A stretch of 64,000 nucleotides of DNA from Brachypterus glaber (taxonomy: Eukaryota; Arthropoda; Insecta; Coleoptera; Kateretidae). The translations under genes and the position numbers were made by a program. Below the pieces are notes generated by a model. That model had not been told where the DNA came from. It saw nothing but the letters and a program-made list of their open reading frames with translations, and did no database searches. Each line of letters begins with the position of its first letter. The stretch's first letter is position 1. Location of the stretch: positions 33,384,774 through 33,448,773 of the forward strand of contig OY294049.1 of the NCBI GenBank assembly GCA_958510825.1. Reading direction: 5' to 3'. Shown piece after piece: positions 21,454-32,692 of this stretch.

Positions 21454-21799
21454 AAATATTAGTAAATTACTGTTAAACCAATATAGATATAACACATTAT
21501 CTAAATATAGAAAAATTATAGTTGATAGAAATACTACTAAAAAAAACATGTACATGAAAAATCACCTAAACATTTTAAAAATAACAATATATTGGAAATT
21601 ACTACTTAATTAGTTCTTAACTGGACAAGTTTTTATGTATTTTCTGTTCACATGTATATTTTCTTACGAGTAGAATGTTATTTTAAGTAAATAAAATGCT
21701 ATGATTAGTATTACTTTGTAGAAAAAAATAATGAATTGTTTAAAAAAAACTGATTTTTACGAAATACATATATAAAAACATGTGAATTAGTATTTATAA

Positions 21800-22056
21800 T
21801 TATTGAACCTTATTGGGTCCAGTTAGCCCAACAAGTCTGGAACCTATCCTTAATATCATAACCACTGATAACAAGCAAACAACTCCTGCAGGCATAATTT
21901 TTCCAGAATTATAATAACGGTAACCCATCACTCCTGCTAAAAGGGAACTAGCTCCCAACTGTGTGGTGTAAGTAGGGGGGTCCTGGCTTGCCTGAATCGC
22001 CCCATAGGCTAGAGCTCCACCAAAAAGAACGCCAGCAGCAAGAGATGGCACAGACT
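21800..22056 (-). CDS. TMEM14: TMEM14 exon 2
   Basis: It follows the minus-strand acceptor ATTTTTAG. Its first two bases complete a Lys codon. It encodes residues 26-110 with three hydrophobic segments and ends TGPNKVQ, stop at 21800-21802. Confidence 0.9.
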
Positions 22057-23156
22057 CTAAAAATATATTTATTTATCTCAGAATATAATTATTTTTGTAT
22101 TATGCTAATACCTCAACAAAGGAATTACCGTAATTTCACACAACAATAGTCCAGATTCACATAACTATGGTCCAGCTTCACACCTAAATTCCATATTTAA
22201 AAGCGTATTTAAAAAAACTGAAAACGTGTTGCTGTATATCCCATATACACCAACTTTCATAAGAAATTGTAAACATTTAAAAATAATTATCCCCTGCCCC
22301 CTGGGGGCCTTGGACTATAGTTGTGTGGCCGGACTATAGTTACGGTATTGAAAGTAAGTTTCCTGGTGCACAAAATCGACAATATTGGCGCATTCGCCAA
22401 AATTTAAAATATCCAAAAGCTAAATTTTACAATAAAGAATAATTTAAAATACTAATAATAATCATTGATTAAGCTTGTAGTGCTAGCACATTAAGGCATA
22501 TCCACAAGCTCGCATAACAACATAGTACATAAGAATGCGGTACCGTGATTGGCTTACAAGATACATGGCGGCACTTCAAGCCAATCATGGCATTGCATTC
22601 TTATGTACTACGTTGTTATGGAAGCCTGTGGATATGTCCTTAAATTGTGGATCCTGTTTGGCACCATTTTGCAAAAATATCGGCCAGGGACCGTCGGCCA
22701 CCTTAGTTTTCGCTTTTAAAGGCCTATTTACAAATACGATGTAAAAACGAAAACATAAAACAACCAATTGTAGTTATATTGTACCATTTATTTGCATTCA
22801 TTGGTTATTTTACGTTTACGTTTTTACGTCGTATTTGTACAAAGGCCTCAACCTCTAATTTATAAACAGCCCCTATATACTTTTTTTTAGTTATTATTTA
22901 TATACTTTAATAAGAATAAGTGAATTTTTATAAAATAAAAATCGTATAACCAAAGCATGACCAGATATGCCTTTTTATAAACCAAACTGCTCAGCAGTGA
23001 CAAAAGTTACTGTAAGGTTTTAACTATAACAATCAAGATATTAACAATAATAAATCATAAACAATATCCTTTTCACTTACTTGCTTTGTAATATCCCATA
23101 TAACCACCAGCAGCCACTACACCAGCGTATAAAAATCCCGGAATATCGATAGGCAT
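21800..23156 (-). CDS. TMEM14: TMEM14-family membrane protein
   Basis: Two exons (23156-23081 and 22056-21800, minus strand) join in frame to 110 residues, the usual length of the TMEM14 family. Four hydrophobic segments are visible: GFLYAGVVAAGGYMGYY, SLAAGVLFGGALAYGAIQ, LGASSLLAGVMGYRYY and IMPAGVVCLLSVVMIL. KSVPSLAAG, MGYRYYNSGK and MPAG are family hallmarks. TMEM14 proteins are small integral membrane proteins; TMEM14C is mitochondrial and linked to porphyrin transport and haem synthesis. Whether this copy has that role is inference. The gene is convergent with the protease and lies 529 bases downstream of GCLM on the same strand. Confidence 0.9.
22495..22639. mobile_element. piggyBac-like MITE in the TMEM14 intron
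   Basis: TTAA borders (22491-22494 and 22640-22643) enclose 145 bp with inverted arms of about 60 bp beginning GGCATATCCACARGCT. A sister copy is at 34540-34681. Together the arms make the element a nearly complete hairpin. Confidence 0.75.
23081..23156 (-). CDS. TMEM14: TMEM14 exon 1
   Basis: The start codon is at 23156-23154; the sequence reads MPIDIPGFLYAG through YYKA. The donor is A|GTAAGT. The intron of 1024 bases holds a MITE. Confidence 0.88.
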
Positions 23157-23685
23157 TGTTATAATTTATATGTGTACTTTTAAATTATTTAAATAATTCT
23201 GCGGGACAACTTTTAATTAAGTAAAACACTTGACGTTTGACAGCAAAATGTCAAAAAGATACGAATCATCGTTACTTTAAGAAATAAGTTCCTACTAAAC
23301 ATATTAATGAATAATTATATTAACGTTGATAAATGAATTATTTATAAATGTTAAATTAAATTAACCTTACCTGCTTTATTTGTAACAGCTCTGCACATTT
23401 AAAAAAAAACAACTGACAGCTATTTTCATTTTATTGGGTTGGTAGCATACAATTAAAAACCCGCGTAATTTAAAATTTTGAATATTTTTTGTGTAAATAA
23501 AATTTAATTAATTGTAAAAAGCCTAGTCCCAACCCCTCAGGAGGTAGTTATTTCAACTTAAAACATAAAATGTGAATAAATATATTAACAATGCTTTGGA
23601 ATGCACATTATAAAAATATACAAAATAATTTATCAAATACTGATAACATTTAAACTAAATAAAATTAACAATTTAAAATATTTTA

Positions 23686-23825
23686 TTAGTTTGAATCTAA
23701 ACTAAGTAGATATCCTTTGGTTGTTAGTACGCCACGACATTTTATATGAGTTAAAAATCTTAAGGCCCACTGTAACATCAATGGCTTTCCGAATATGTTT
23801 TCAATGGATGGTTTTGGTAAAATAT
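23686..23825 (-). CDS. GCLM: GCLM exon 4
   Basis: The acceptor is TTTTCTAG. It encodes ILPKPSIENIFGKP, LQWALRFLTHIKCRG and the C-terminus LLSLDSN. The stop TAA (23688-23686) overlaps an AATAAA string, which could also act as a polyadenylation signal. Confidence 0.9.
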
Positions 23826-24840
23826 CTAGAAAATAATGTTAATTAACATTTAAAAATATATAGAAGCCTATGAGGTACCATAATCAAGAAAATTTACTAT
23901 ATTTACCTATAGGGTCACTGTGTGTAAGAAGCTTAACATCATTTTCCTTACAAAAGGCCTGTAGAGTAGGTGGAACAACACAGCAAGATGCCAAATTAAT
24001 TTGTATAATACTTGGTTTGATTTTAGCCCACTCATATATTTCCCTAAAAGTACTTTCTTCTATGTCAGCAATACCAATTTGTCTTATTTTCTCAGTTTCT
24101 ATAAAATTTTCAAGGGTACTCCACACTGCTTTGATCTGTTCGACATCATCTTTTCCAGTATCCAATTGTTTTGGTTTAAATGCAATTATCACATCATCCA
24201 CAATTTGTACTCCCAAAATCATAAATGCTAAAATACAAATATATTTTTATCCAATCTATTAAGATTTTTTAGGTTTAAGGTTCGAGGGTTTACCTTTGTC
24301 AATGGCCTGAATAAGTAAATCTTGATTCTCATTATTAACGAAAACTTTCAAACCAATCTTTAAATCAGTAACTTCATGTTCACCCATTTTCACTGATAAA
24401 TCATCATTTGGTCGACTAATAACACATATGTGGTCGGATTGGGGTTGCGGTGAACCATTTTTAAAATCTTTGATGGTAATGTTTATGGCTTCAATTAGCT
24501 AAAAACAAAACTTTGTTATAGCTGTAAAATAGCATTAATAAGCCTTTTCAGGCATATTTTGGATAAGCAATCAACTTTAAAATTGTTAGCAAGATTTTAA
24601 CAAAAGTTATTTTTAAATAAAAATAAGGTAAATAATTAACAATAAAAATTAAGTAAATAAATAAATGTAACAGCTAGAATGTTATGCGATAATCGTAAAC
24701 GTTAGCAGAGACGTCAGTTTGAAGTGGCTTACCTCTTCAGTTGGATTTTGGGTTGGTTTTTTCGTTATATCATTTAATGATAATATATTTCCGGTGTTAA
24801 TAATCATTTTTTTAAGTTCCTCTAAGTTATTTCCAGCCAT
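23686..24840 (-). CDS. GCLM: Glutamate-cysteine ligase regulatory (modifier) subunit
   Basis: Four exons (24840-24733, 24498-24294, 24227-23907, 23825-23686, minus strand) join in frame to 257 residues, close to the ~274 of the human protein. GCLM binds the catalytic subunit GCLC in the cytosol. It lowers its Km for glutamate and relieves glutathione feedback, setting the rate of glutathione synthesis. It has an aldo-keto-reductase-like fold without that activity. Visible hallmarks are WAKIKPSIIQINLASCCVVP, LLTHSDP and CRGVLTTKGYL. The start ATG opens MAGNNLEEL. All splice sites are GT/AG with consistent phases. Confidence 0.93.
23907..24227 (-). CDS. GCLM: GCLM exon 3
   Basis: It encodes the core of the TIM-barrel-like fold: VDDVIIAFKP, AVWSTLENF, IRQIGIADIEE and NLASCCVVPPTL. 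It starts by completing GCA and ends with the first base of an Asp codon before GTAAAT. Confidence 0.92.
24294..24498 (-). CDS. GCLM: GCLM exon 2
   Basis: It encodes LIEAINITIKDF, ICVISRPNDDLSVKMG and VFVNNENQDLLIQAIDK. The acceptor is TTTTTAG and the donor G|GTAAAC. Confidence 0.9.
24733..24840 (-). CDS. GCLM: GCLM exon 1
   Basis: It encodes 36 residues from MAGNNLEELKKM to NPTEE and ends in phase 0 before GTAAGC. Reading past the donor gives a false extension to 24682. Confidence 0.88.
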
Positions 24841-25225
24841 TTTATTAACACTTTCTAATAAAAACACAATTTAATAAGTACTGACGTCTAATTTTTTTAA
24901 CTTAACCTTATATATTTGTCAGAAAATCTCAGTTATAAAAATTGCAATTAATTGCGTATCAGTATTATAAATAATCATATAGTTGTTCGATAATCAAATT
25001 TTATTACTCAGCATTATTTAATTATCTCATTTATTTTTTAAAATTTAATATTTCTTTTACACCTAGGCAATTGTTTATACACAAAGTTGTTTAAATAGTA
25101 GCCTAAACTCAAAGTAAATCATCTCATTTTATATCAGACTCTTTGCAACTTTTTAAACACAAAAATGATTATAATGTTGCCTAGACATAAAACATAAAAC
25201 AACATTTTTAATTTTACATTAAAGG

Positions 25226-25258
25226 CATTGAGATAGAGAGGGCCACTCTACCTCAATG
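25226..25258. mobile_element. 33-bp minimal hAT-like element
   Basis: It begins CATTGAGATAGAGAGG and ends CTACCTCAATG. It is flanked by a perfect 8-bp duplication ATTAAAGG (25218-25225 and 25259-25266). The ends match those of the 328-bp element at 42096-42423. It is almost only the two termini. Confidence 0.75.
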
Positions 25259-25382
25259 ATTAAAGGCCTATTATTATTCAAAAACTGATCATATTTTTCC
25301 ACTTTGGGGGTTAAGGCAACCGCATTCAAAGGGCGCAAATACTAAACGGCTAAATAAAAACTGGTTGATCATACCCCAGCAA

Positions 25383-25540
25383 ACATGCAGCTAAAGGCCG
25401 CTTAATGGCCCGTTGTAGTTGGCCATTAGTTAACCGGTCAGCCCGTTACCGGGCCACGGCAACGGGCCCGCAACGTTTCTCAAAAAAACAGTACCCTGGG
25501 CCGGTACCGGCCCTTTGGTACTGGGCCTTTAGCCGCCATT
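25383..25540. repeat. GC-rich palindromic cluster
   Basis: The stretch is unusually GC-rich for this window. It is built from GGCC, GGGCC and CCGTTACCGG-type motifs in both orientations, with a perfect 16-bp palindrome GGGCCGGTACCGGCCC at 25498-25513. AAAGGCCGC near the start is echoed inverted near the end (CTTTAGCCGCC). It is probably a foldback MITE. Confidence 0.5.
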
Positions 25541-25559
25541 ATTGGCATATTACTGGCCA

Positions 25560-27188
25560 AATATACAGGGTGTGATGCATTCCATTTAATGGGTTTTGTT
25601 TCTGAAATCAAAGTAGTATGTATCTATAAAGTATTTTTATTTTTTCTTAAGTATTTTTATACAATTTAAAATTACAGAGTAAGAAAAAATACAGAAAATT
25701 AAAAATACCTTAAATAAAACTATAACTTAAGCGACATAATTTTCCCACTACAGTAATATTACTGTTTAGCCTTCTTTTAGCAAGCTGCTACTAGCAATAT
25801 TTCACAATAAAAAACAACTATTTGATAGCCACTTTTGTCGGGGACAGGTGTAAATAATTAGTAGCTATATTTAGGACAGGCGTCCCAAAACGGATATTCT
25901 GGGGATATCCATTGAATAAACCTGTGCTGTCTGGGATAAGAAGCTTCTTTGGAACTCCCAGCACGATTAAAACGGTATCCTTTGCATTTCGTTCTTAGAA
26001 TAACCTGAACAAAATAGATATGATTCTAAGAAGCATGCTCTCCTTCCGGCTATTTATTTTAAGAATCTTCTTAGAAGGTTTTTGTGCTATCAGGGAAGTT
26101 GGTTTAAGGCAGCTCTTCATGGTGAACTTTATACTATAATCGACTGTAATGGAAATCCCTCGAAATTTTTTTTGGGATTTGGAAAATTTCTCAATTTTAC
26201 CTAAGTTGGGAAATATTGCTGTACCTAAGCTCATATACGTATACGTATAAGTGTTCATGTAAGGATCCTTACCTACTAAGGACACCTTAATAAATAGATC
26301 TGTTGGTCGGCAAACAAGTATTTTTACGAACAAAATCCCATTAAACCTTCACAAAGAACTCCTTAAACGTATTCCAGATAAAACCTTATAGGCTAGTATG
26401 CAAAATTGCGAGTGAAGTATTTTTCCTTTGAAATTTTCTCTGTAAGCGCGGTTAATGTACGATTATTTGAATTAAAATGGAAAAATAGCGGAGCTACCGC
26501 ACCTTGCAGCTGGTGACCAGCCGGGAACTCCAAAGTATGGACTAAGAACAAAGTAAAAAAACATTTTTACATGTAAATTACAGAATTACATAAATCCAAA
26601 ATCATTCAACACGAAAAACAAATATTTTTCAAAATGAATCGAAAATTGAAAAAATGTACCTAATTTCAAACATAACCTCTCTCTTCCCTAGCTAAGATAG
26701 ATGGATAAAAAAAATCCTGGGGTTTTGTCTAAAATTTTCGAGGGTTTTTGCGATTTAAAAAAAAATCCGAAATTTTTAATTTTTAACTTAATTCATAAAG
26801 TTCAATTAAGTTTTGATTTTTTTTAATGCCATTTTCCATGTTCAAAAAGAAAAATAAATCTTCGTTTAAATGGAAAGGGAATTTTCAAGTATTACGTAAC
26901 GCAAATTTTGATCATTTTGGACCCCAACCCCCCCTGTAACGCTATTTTTCTATACCATGAACATGGGCGTAACACTCCAAAATGATTAACCAATGACCAT
27001 CGTTATAAAAATGTAGATCGTCATAAAAAAGGAAAATCCTCAAAAAAAATGCCGATTGACAGTAATTTTCATTTAGGCACATTGTGTCAACCCTCGGTAT
27101 TTTTATTCTTTACACGAAAAATAGTTATTTATGATATACATACCAATGTTTATGATATATAGAGATATGGGAGATTTAGTCAAAAAAA
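25560..27188. other. Intergenic repeat-derived DNA
   Basis: It contains a TACAGGGTGT transposon-end motif at about 25563 and a diverged relative of the 62282-62432 MITE at about 26880-26985 (CAAGTATTACGTAACGC). Otherwise it is AT-rich DNA. No gene recognised; the open frame on the minus strand near 26000-26330 lacks protein-like features. Confidence 0.5.
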
Positions 27189-27683
27189 TAATTTTCGTCC
27201 GTGTATCATACATTAGTATTTATTCGAATGTACGTAATATTGTATCTTTGACAAAAAAATATGTTTTTATTCGCTTGTATTCCAAAAAAATATTTTTCGG
27301 TTAGAAATTATAAGTTAAAAGTGACACCTTTCTTAAGATTTTGTCTTTTGTTTTATTTTGGCGGGCTGCTGCCCACCAAAGTCATTTTCCGATCCCTTAT
27401 CGAATAATGCATAGCGGTTGTGTTTGTCCGAGTATTTGTCTTTTGGTTTAGTAGCGACATTTTCGGTTAGAAATGTTAAGTTAAAAGTGATACTTTTGTT
27501 AATAGTTTGTCTTTTGTTTTAATTTGGCGGGCTGCAGCCCACAAAAGTACTTTTGCGATCCCTAAGTTTTGCGGTCCTCTAACCAAATTAAAACTAATTT
27601 TACTTATTATTTTTAGTTTTTTTTTGTTAAAAATATGTTAACAGGCGAATAAAAAATAGCGTATGATACACAGACGAGAAATA
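27189..27683. mobile_element. TIR element with internal direct repeats
   Basis: Inverted ends of about 35 bp (TCGTCYGTGTATCATAC core) enclose two direct ~100-bp repeats (about 27298-27400 and 27460-27562), both with GGCGGGCTGC and GCGATCCCT-like ends. Confidence 0.55.
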
Positions 27684-27983
27684 AACCTCGGTCTTACGCC
27701 GTTGTGAATCTCGGCTCGCGCCTCGATTCACAATCTCCACATGCGACCCAGAAACATTATTTTTCGTCCTTGGATCATAATATACTATTATGTTCAAATG
27801 CATCAGCCAACCAATCAACGTCGAATATTTTATTTTTCGGCTTGCGCAGGAAAGTTTTCATCCTGATTTATTATCTACACAAAAAGTCCCCTTTTATTTA
27901 TTTATTTAAACTTGTTAGGGACCTTTTTGAAATGCAATTCAATAAAAACGTTTTTTTTTGTTCCGTTCTTAGTGCCTGCTAAA

Positions 27984-28150
27984 AGATAGTGCTCCTAGCA
28001 CGTGACAGGCATAAGTTAGATGGGCGACCGCGGCATTCCGCAGCGCTGCTTGTCACTGGACCTTTGTGAAGCCGCTCTGCAGAAGAGTATGCTCTTCGTT
28101 GTATTTTGACTGTTCCATAGACGCTCCTGGACGGCTTCGACACTTTACTG
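27984..28150. other. Unassigned GC-richer segment
   Basis: It has a balanced base composition unlike its surroundings and short self-complementary pieces (GCACGTGACAGGC, GCGCTGCTTGTC). No coding frame of note and no known RNA family recognised. It could be a repeat fragment or an untranslated exon. Confidence 0.3.
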
Positions 28151-28331
28151 ATGTCAGATTACTATTGTACAATATCTACTGAAAAGTGTCCCTTTAGTAT
28201 ACTATACTCAAATAGAATTTTTGTAAGGTCTATTTCTAGGTCTATTTATTTTGGTAAAGTCTGTTTATTTTTCTGTAAACGTTTATCAATAACTACTCAG
28301 ACAGCTTGGTTTAGTTTAGTTTATTATTTAA

Positions 28332-28972
28332 CCCTTTGTTGACGGACGGTACTCTGAAGTACTGGTTTTTTGTTAAATCATATAAATTCCCTATTACCTT
28401 GAAAGCTTCTTATAGTCGACCGGTACTCTCAACCTATTGAAAATGACGGGTCTGCGCGGGTATAAATGTTGCATAGATCGGACTTGAGCGGGTGAATTTC
28501 ATCCGCTCAAGTCCGGTTTATGCACCATTTATACCCGCCCAGATCCATCATTTTCAGCAGGGAAGTCTTTTCTGAATAGTTGATATAGCCTATTCACAGC
28601 AAGAGGGCAACACTATACAACACAATATCATGATTTTTATAGAATCGTGCAGTGACAGTTGGCGTTTTTATAGTGAATTGGTTTGTTTTTTTTGTATTTT
28701 TTTTTTATTTACTTGTGTGAAGTTTTTGGTAAGTAAGGCATTATTATTCACCTGTGGGGACGTTCCTAAACCTACAAAATTACTTGTTTTTTTAAGGGTA
28801 TGGACCGACTGCTTTGATTTGCCTACTTTCTTCAACGTACTCACCTCAAAATTTTTTGGAAAGCTTTTCCAAAAAAATCTCAAAAGATTAGTGCAAATTC
28901 TTATACTCTAATCAATTGGAGCAAAAAAAATTGTAAAATTATCTTATTTTTCATTAGTCAGACAACAAAGGG
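28332..28972. mobile_element. 641-bp piggyBac-like MITE
   Basis: TTAA is present on both sides (28328-28331 and 28973-28976) with 10-bp inverted ends CCCTTTGTTG. The interior contains a long hairpin (28438-28556) of about 58-bp arms with GACTTGAGCGG or its complement near the tip. TTAA targets and CCC-type ends are the piggyBac signature. Confidence 0.75.
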
Positions 28973-29392
28973 TTAAAGTCTTTCTCGCACCACCTAATAA
29001 GTGATATTTTATATCTGCGATATTCAGTTCATGAACTGGATATCCATGATGGATCTCTAATGGATATCCTGTGGATATCCAGGATATAGACGGACATTTG
29101 AATATCCATGGGATATCTAATGTCAATTCAGGCTATCTAATAGTTATTATGTGCTGTCTGCGTAGCCGTAAAGCCCGTTCGCACGAATTATTCATAAACT
29201 TATTTTTTTTCTCTATTTATTAACCTTGTTTAATAACTTCCTCCCAATTAAGGGGTTTAAGGGGTCAAGTTTTAGATTTCTGTATTTTTAGTTTTTTTCC
29301 AATTTTTAATTTTTTTCTTTTATTTAACTTTTTTGTCAAGTTTTACACTTTTCCTGGTGTACCATATCAAGTTTTATGCTATGAGTGTTTAA

Positions 29393-29553
29393 ACCCTTCC
29401 GCTCCAGCCGGTTCTTTAAGGTACAGGTCCCAATACTAGAAAAATGTAATGTTATATGGAAAATCCCGTAAACAAATATCCAACTGTGGATATTTTGGTA
29501 AATTTTGCATAACCTACAAATATCCATACGTGGATACAATGGAGCGGAAGGGG
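29393..29553. mobile_element. 161-bp piggyBac-like MITE
   Basis: TTAA borders (29389-29392, 29554-29557) and ends MCCCTTCCGCTCCA. GTGGATA / TATCCAC motifs recur inside, as in the adjoining 28990-29130 stretch rich in GGATATCC. Confidence 0.7.
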
Positions 29554-29798
29554 TTAATAATGTTTCCAATTGGGGGAGTTATGAGGGTAGGAGGTCAAGG
29601 TTTGGATTTTTTCTGGGGTCGTGGTTGATACTCCATGTACATGCCAAATTTAAAATTACTAGCTAGGTACTCTGGAAGTGGGAAAACAAAACCGGACGAC
29701 CAATACATATACATACACAAGTTTTTTTTGTCATATTACCTACCGAGGGGTGTTTCACCTCCAAAATTTTGTACATGTATTGTCAAAAATACCAAATA

Positions 29799-29975
29799 TT
29801 GTCAGTAATGTCAAGTAATGTCGAGTAATGTCGAGTAATGTCAAGTAATGTCAGGTAATGTCAGGTAATGTCACGTAATGTCAAGTAATGTCACGTAATG
29901 TCAAGTAATGTCGAGTAATGTCAAGTGATTTCGAGTAATGTCAAGTAATGTCTGGTAATGTCGAGTATAATCAAG
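29799..29975. repeat. Minisatellite, unit GTCAAGTAAT
   Basis: About 17 tandem copies of a 10-bp unit with the fourth and fifth bases variable (GTCRNGTAAT). It is subterminal at the left end of the 2.99-kb element. Confidence 0.9.
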
Positions 29976-30287
29976 TATTTTAGGTATTATTTATAAATTT
30001 TTATACCGAGCACATTACTTTTGAAGTTAGTTTTTTTTTACTGAACACGTTACTTTTGTACGAGCTTTTGTAATTCGTAATGGCAAAAAGTGACATAGTG
30101 ACCTAGAGGTCTGGCTTACAGCCTCCACACCCTTAAACTTTGTAGTTAGCTAATTATAACTATAATTATGATTATTATAATAATTATTGTTTGTTAGTTT
30201 GCCGTATAGGTACTATAGTAAATTTAAGTCCAAGGTGCAGTGGAAGTAAACAAAAGAATCGCGCAGGCGGTAGCGAGCAAATTTTGT

Positions 30288-30425
30288 TTTTTTGTTTGTT
30301 TGTTTAACCTCGTACTATTCTACTTAATTAAGCATCCCCTAAGTCCAGGACTTGTGTGGGCTAGTAGTAGAGGGAACCACCGGCTTATACTGACTTTCGA
30401 ACCAGTTTCTAGGGAGTGTCTGTGA
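30288..30425 (-). mobile_element. SINE family copy 1 (truncated)
   Basis: It shares about 120 bp with 46260-46390 and 54105-54355. On the minus strand it ends in an (AAAC)n tail, the plus-strand TTTGTTTGTTTG at 30288-30304. The tRNA-like head seen in the 54-kb copy is absent here. Confidence 0.6.
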
Positions 30426-30648
30426 TTTTATTGGGTAAAACACTCGAATGTTGCGAGAGTAGGGATGTAGAAAATTAAACAAGTCAGTACGTGAGCACTT
30501 GCGGTGAAGCGTAGAATGCATTGCAATGGACTTTTCATATGGTAATATTTTGTTTGGAGTCCTACCCTGTCACTAAATCCGTTGTAATTACGTACGTTTG
30601 TTTATTACTACTGCATCTTGAAGTACAATATACTATATAGTATGCTGT

Positions 30649-30772
30649 GATTTAAAATCCAAAGTAATAAATTAGGACTTTAAATAAAACTATAATAATA
30701 GAGATATTTCGATTTAAAATCCAAAGTAATAAATTAGGACTATAAATAAAACATTAATAATAGAGATATTTC
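30649..30772. repeat. 62-bp tandem duplication
   Basis: Two adjacent 62-bp copies starting GATTTAAAATCC (30649 and 30711) differ at only a few bases. Confidence 0.85.
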
Positions 30773-30896
30773 GGTTATTTTTTTGTAAAAACAGCTTTTT
30801 TTCAAAAAACGTCGTTTGTCTTAAGAAGTCCGAAAAAAATTCCGCTAATTAGAAACTATCCCTAAAATGTCAAAAAAAAATGAAGACTATTATAAT

Positions 30897-30950
30897 CCCG
30901 CAGTGTTGTCGATTGGTGAATAATTATCCACTAATCGGCAACACTGCAGG
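30897..30950. repeat. 54-bp near-perfect palindrome
   Basis: The arms with GCAGTGTTGTCGATTGGTG and its partner pair with a few mismatches around an ATAATTAT centre. It lies inside the 2.99-kb element. Confidence 0.5.
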
Positions 30951-31241
30951 ATATAGAAAAATCTGATCACAGAGGGAGAAAGCAGCACCTGTAATTTCAC
31001 AGGGTTGAAATGGCTTGATTTGAACATTTTGCACTACGAAATTAAGAACTAGAGGGTTTAAAAGAATAGCAAAATTTCGGTGACATATTTGTCGTCCCAA
31101 TTATTAACTCTTTATTATGGTATCCAATAGTAAATAATTATTTGGATATTTTCTAGTGACGTTGTTTATGGACTTATTTAATAACAATACCGTACGTATG
31201 GTCCAAAAGTCACCTCCCTCTTAACTTTTAAACTAGTTAAC

Positions 31242-32157
31242 CCAGGTAGCAAAATAACATGACATTCACGTGAAAGCCACGTTAATATGTGACATGTGAT
31301 GTTAAGATTGTAGTCTCATTTAACAAGAATGTAGCATGGTGGGGATGTCCTAAGTCCGCCCCATCACACAATGACATCCCGAAAATAACGTGTTTGAGAC
31401 ATCATAAATCCACATTCCTGTTATATCTAATATCTTATGGATGCCGTTACTGGTACTTTAATATTTATATATAATCCTAGGATATTAGCTTTTTCTAAAT
31501 AAAACCATTAAAAACGCTATAACCCCATAAAAAAAAATCGGATCTAAAATCAATAGGTTTGTTTTGGTTCTCAAAAATCGCAGTTCTGAACTGATTCGGA
31601 ACCGGCGTAGTTGCAACTGGGCAATGCTCAGTCGCAACTGCGCCAGTTTCGAACCAGTTCAGAACCACGATTTTCGAGAACCAAAACGAACCTAATCAGT
31701 AATTGAAACAATCACAGATTGAAACAGATAGATTCTAAATACGAAATTGCTGATTAAGCGGAGAATATATTCCTTTAATCCGTGTCCGTGGTCTTGAGAA
31801 GCCCGGCAGAGCCTCCTATCCATTGGAAATCGTATAATGTGTATACAATTTCCTTATAATAATTAACTCTATCAACATCATCTTATATCGATTTTTTTAC
31901 TTGGAACGTCGGTGAGAAGCAAAATAACATGACATTCATGTGAAAGCCACGTTAATATATGACATGCGATATATTCACAGCGTTGCTAAATATTTGTTAT
32001 TAAATAACATGGTTGTCACGTCACACGTGTTAAGTTGCAAATATGATGTTAAATACATGTTATTTTTCAATATTATGTGATGTTATGATTTAGTTTAAAA
32101 ATACACCCAAAAGTGATGTTAATTTCTTGTAATATAACATCCCTTGCTACCTGGGAA
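31242..32157. mobile_element. TIR element with CCCAGGTAGCAA ends
   Basis: The ends at 31242 and 32157 are inverted. AAAATAACATGACATTCAYGTG repeats occur at about 31251 and 31920. A ~70-bp-armed hairpin (about 31553-31695, GGTTCTCAAAAATCG) lies inside. It is nested in the 2.99-kb element. Confidence 0.55.
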
Positions 32158-32557
32158 GGTATCGACCTAAAATTTGAAACTCAGAAATAAGACAACTTAA
32201 ACTATCTTTTTGCATATATTTGATATTTTTAGCTCTTAAAATTTGGGCAGGGGGGCGTAGGGAACAATTTTTTTTTTTTTTTAAATAGAGGAGGTCGTGT
32301 GATACATCATTTTAAAGCTTATTACAGTCTTATCTACAATGTTAGAAAAACAATTATTTTTAAAGTTTGAAGGTAGAAAGTTATTCTTACCTTAGTATTT
32401 TGCGATTTTTACGATGTAAGCACTACACTACACATTCGCCACTATGCACTCAATATAATATTTTCCCGCGATATTTTCACGCACGCAATGTCTACGCGCA
32501 AGCGTAAATAGTAAGTACTGTCTACGCACATGCGTATTAGGAGATAATGTCTGTACT

Positions 32558-32692
32558 GTCGAGTAACGTCAAGTAATGTCAAGTAATGCCAAGTAATGTC
32601 ATGTAATGTCAAGTAATGTCTTGTAATGTCAAGTAATGTCATGTAATGTCAAGTAATGTCACGTAATGTCAGGTAATGTCGAAGTAATGTCA
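32558..32692. repeat. Second minisatellite array, unit GTCAAGTAAT
   Basis: About 13 copies of the same 10-bp unit and in the same orientation as 29799-29975, at the other end of the 2.99-kb element. Confidence 0.9.

Noticed and set aside
21304..21613. Two Tyr/Ile-repeat frames on opposite strands
   Set aside because: Both are translations of the (TA)n microsatellite.
29799..29975. Possible CRISPR-like array
   Set aside because: The units are 10 bp and contiguous with no spacers; this is a minisatellite in a eukaryotic genome.
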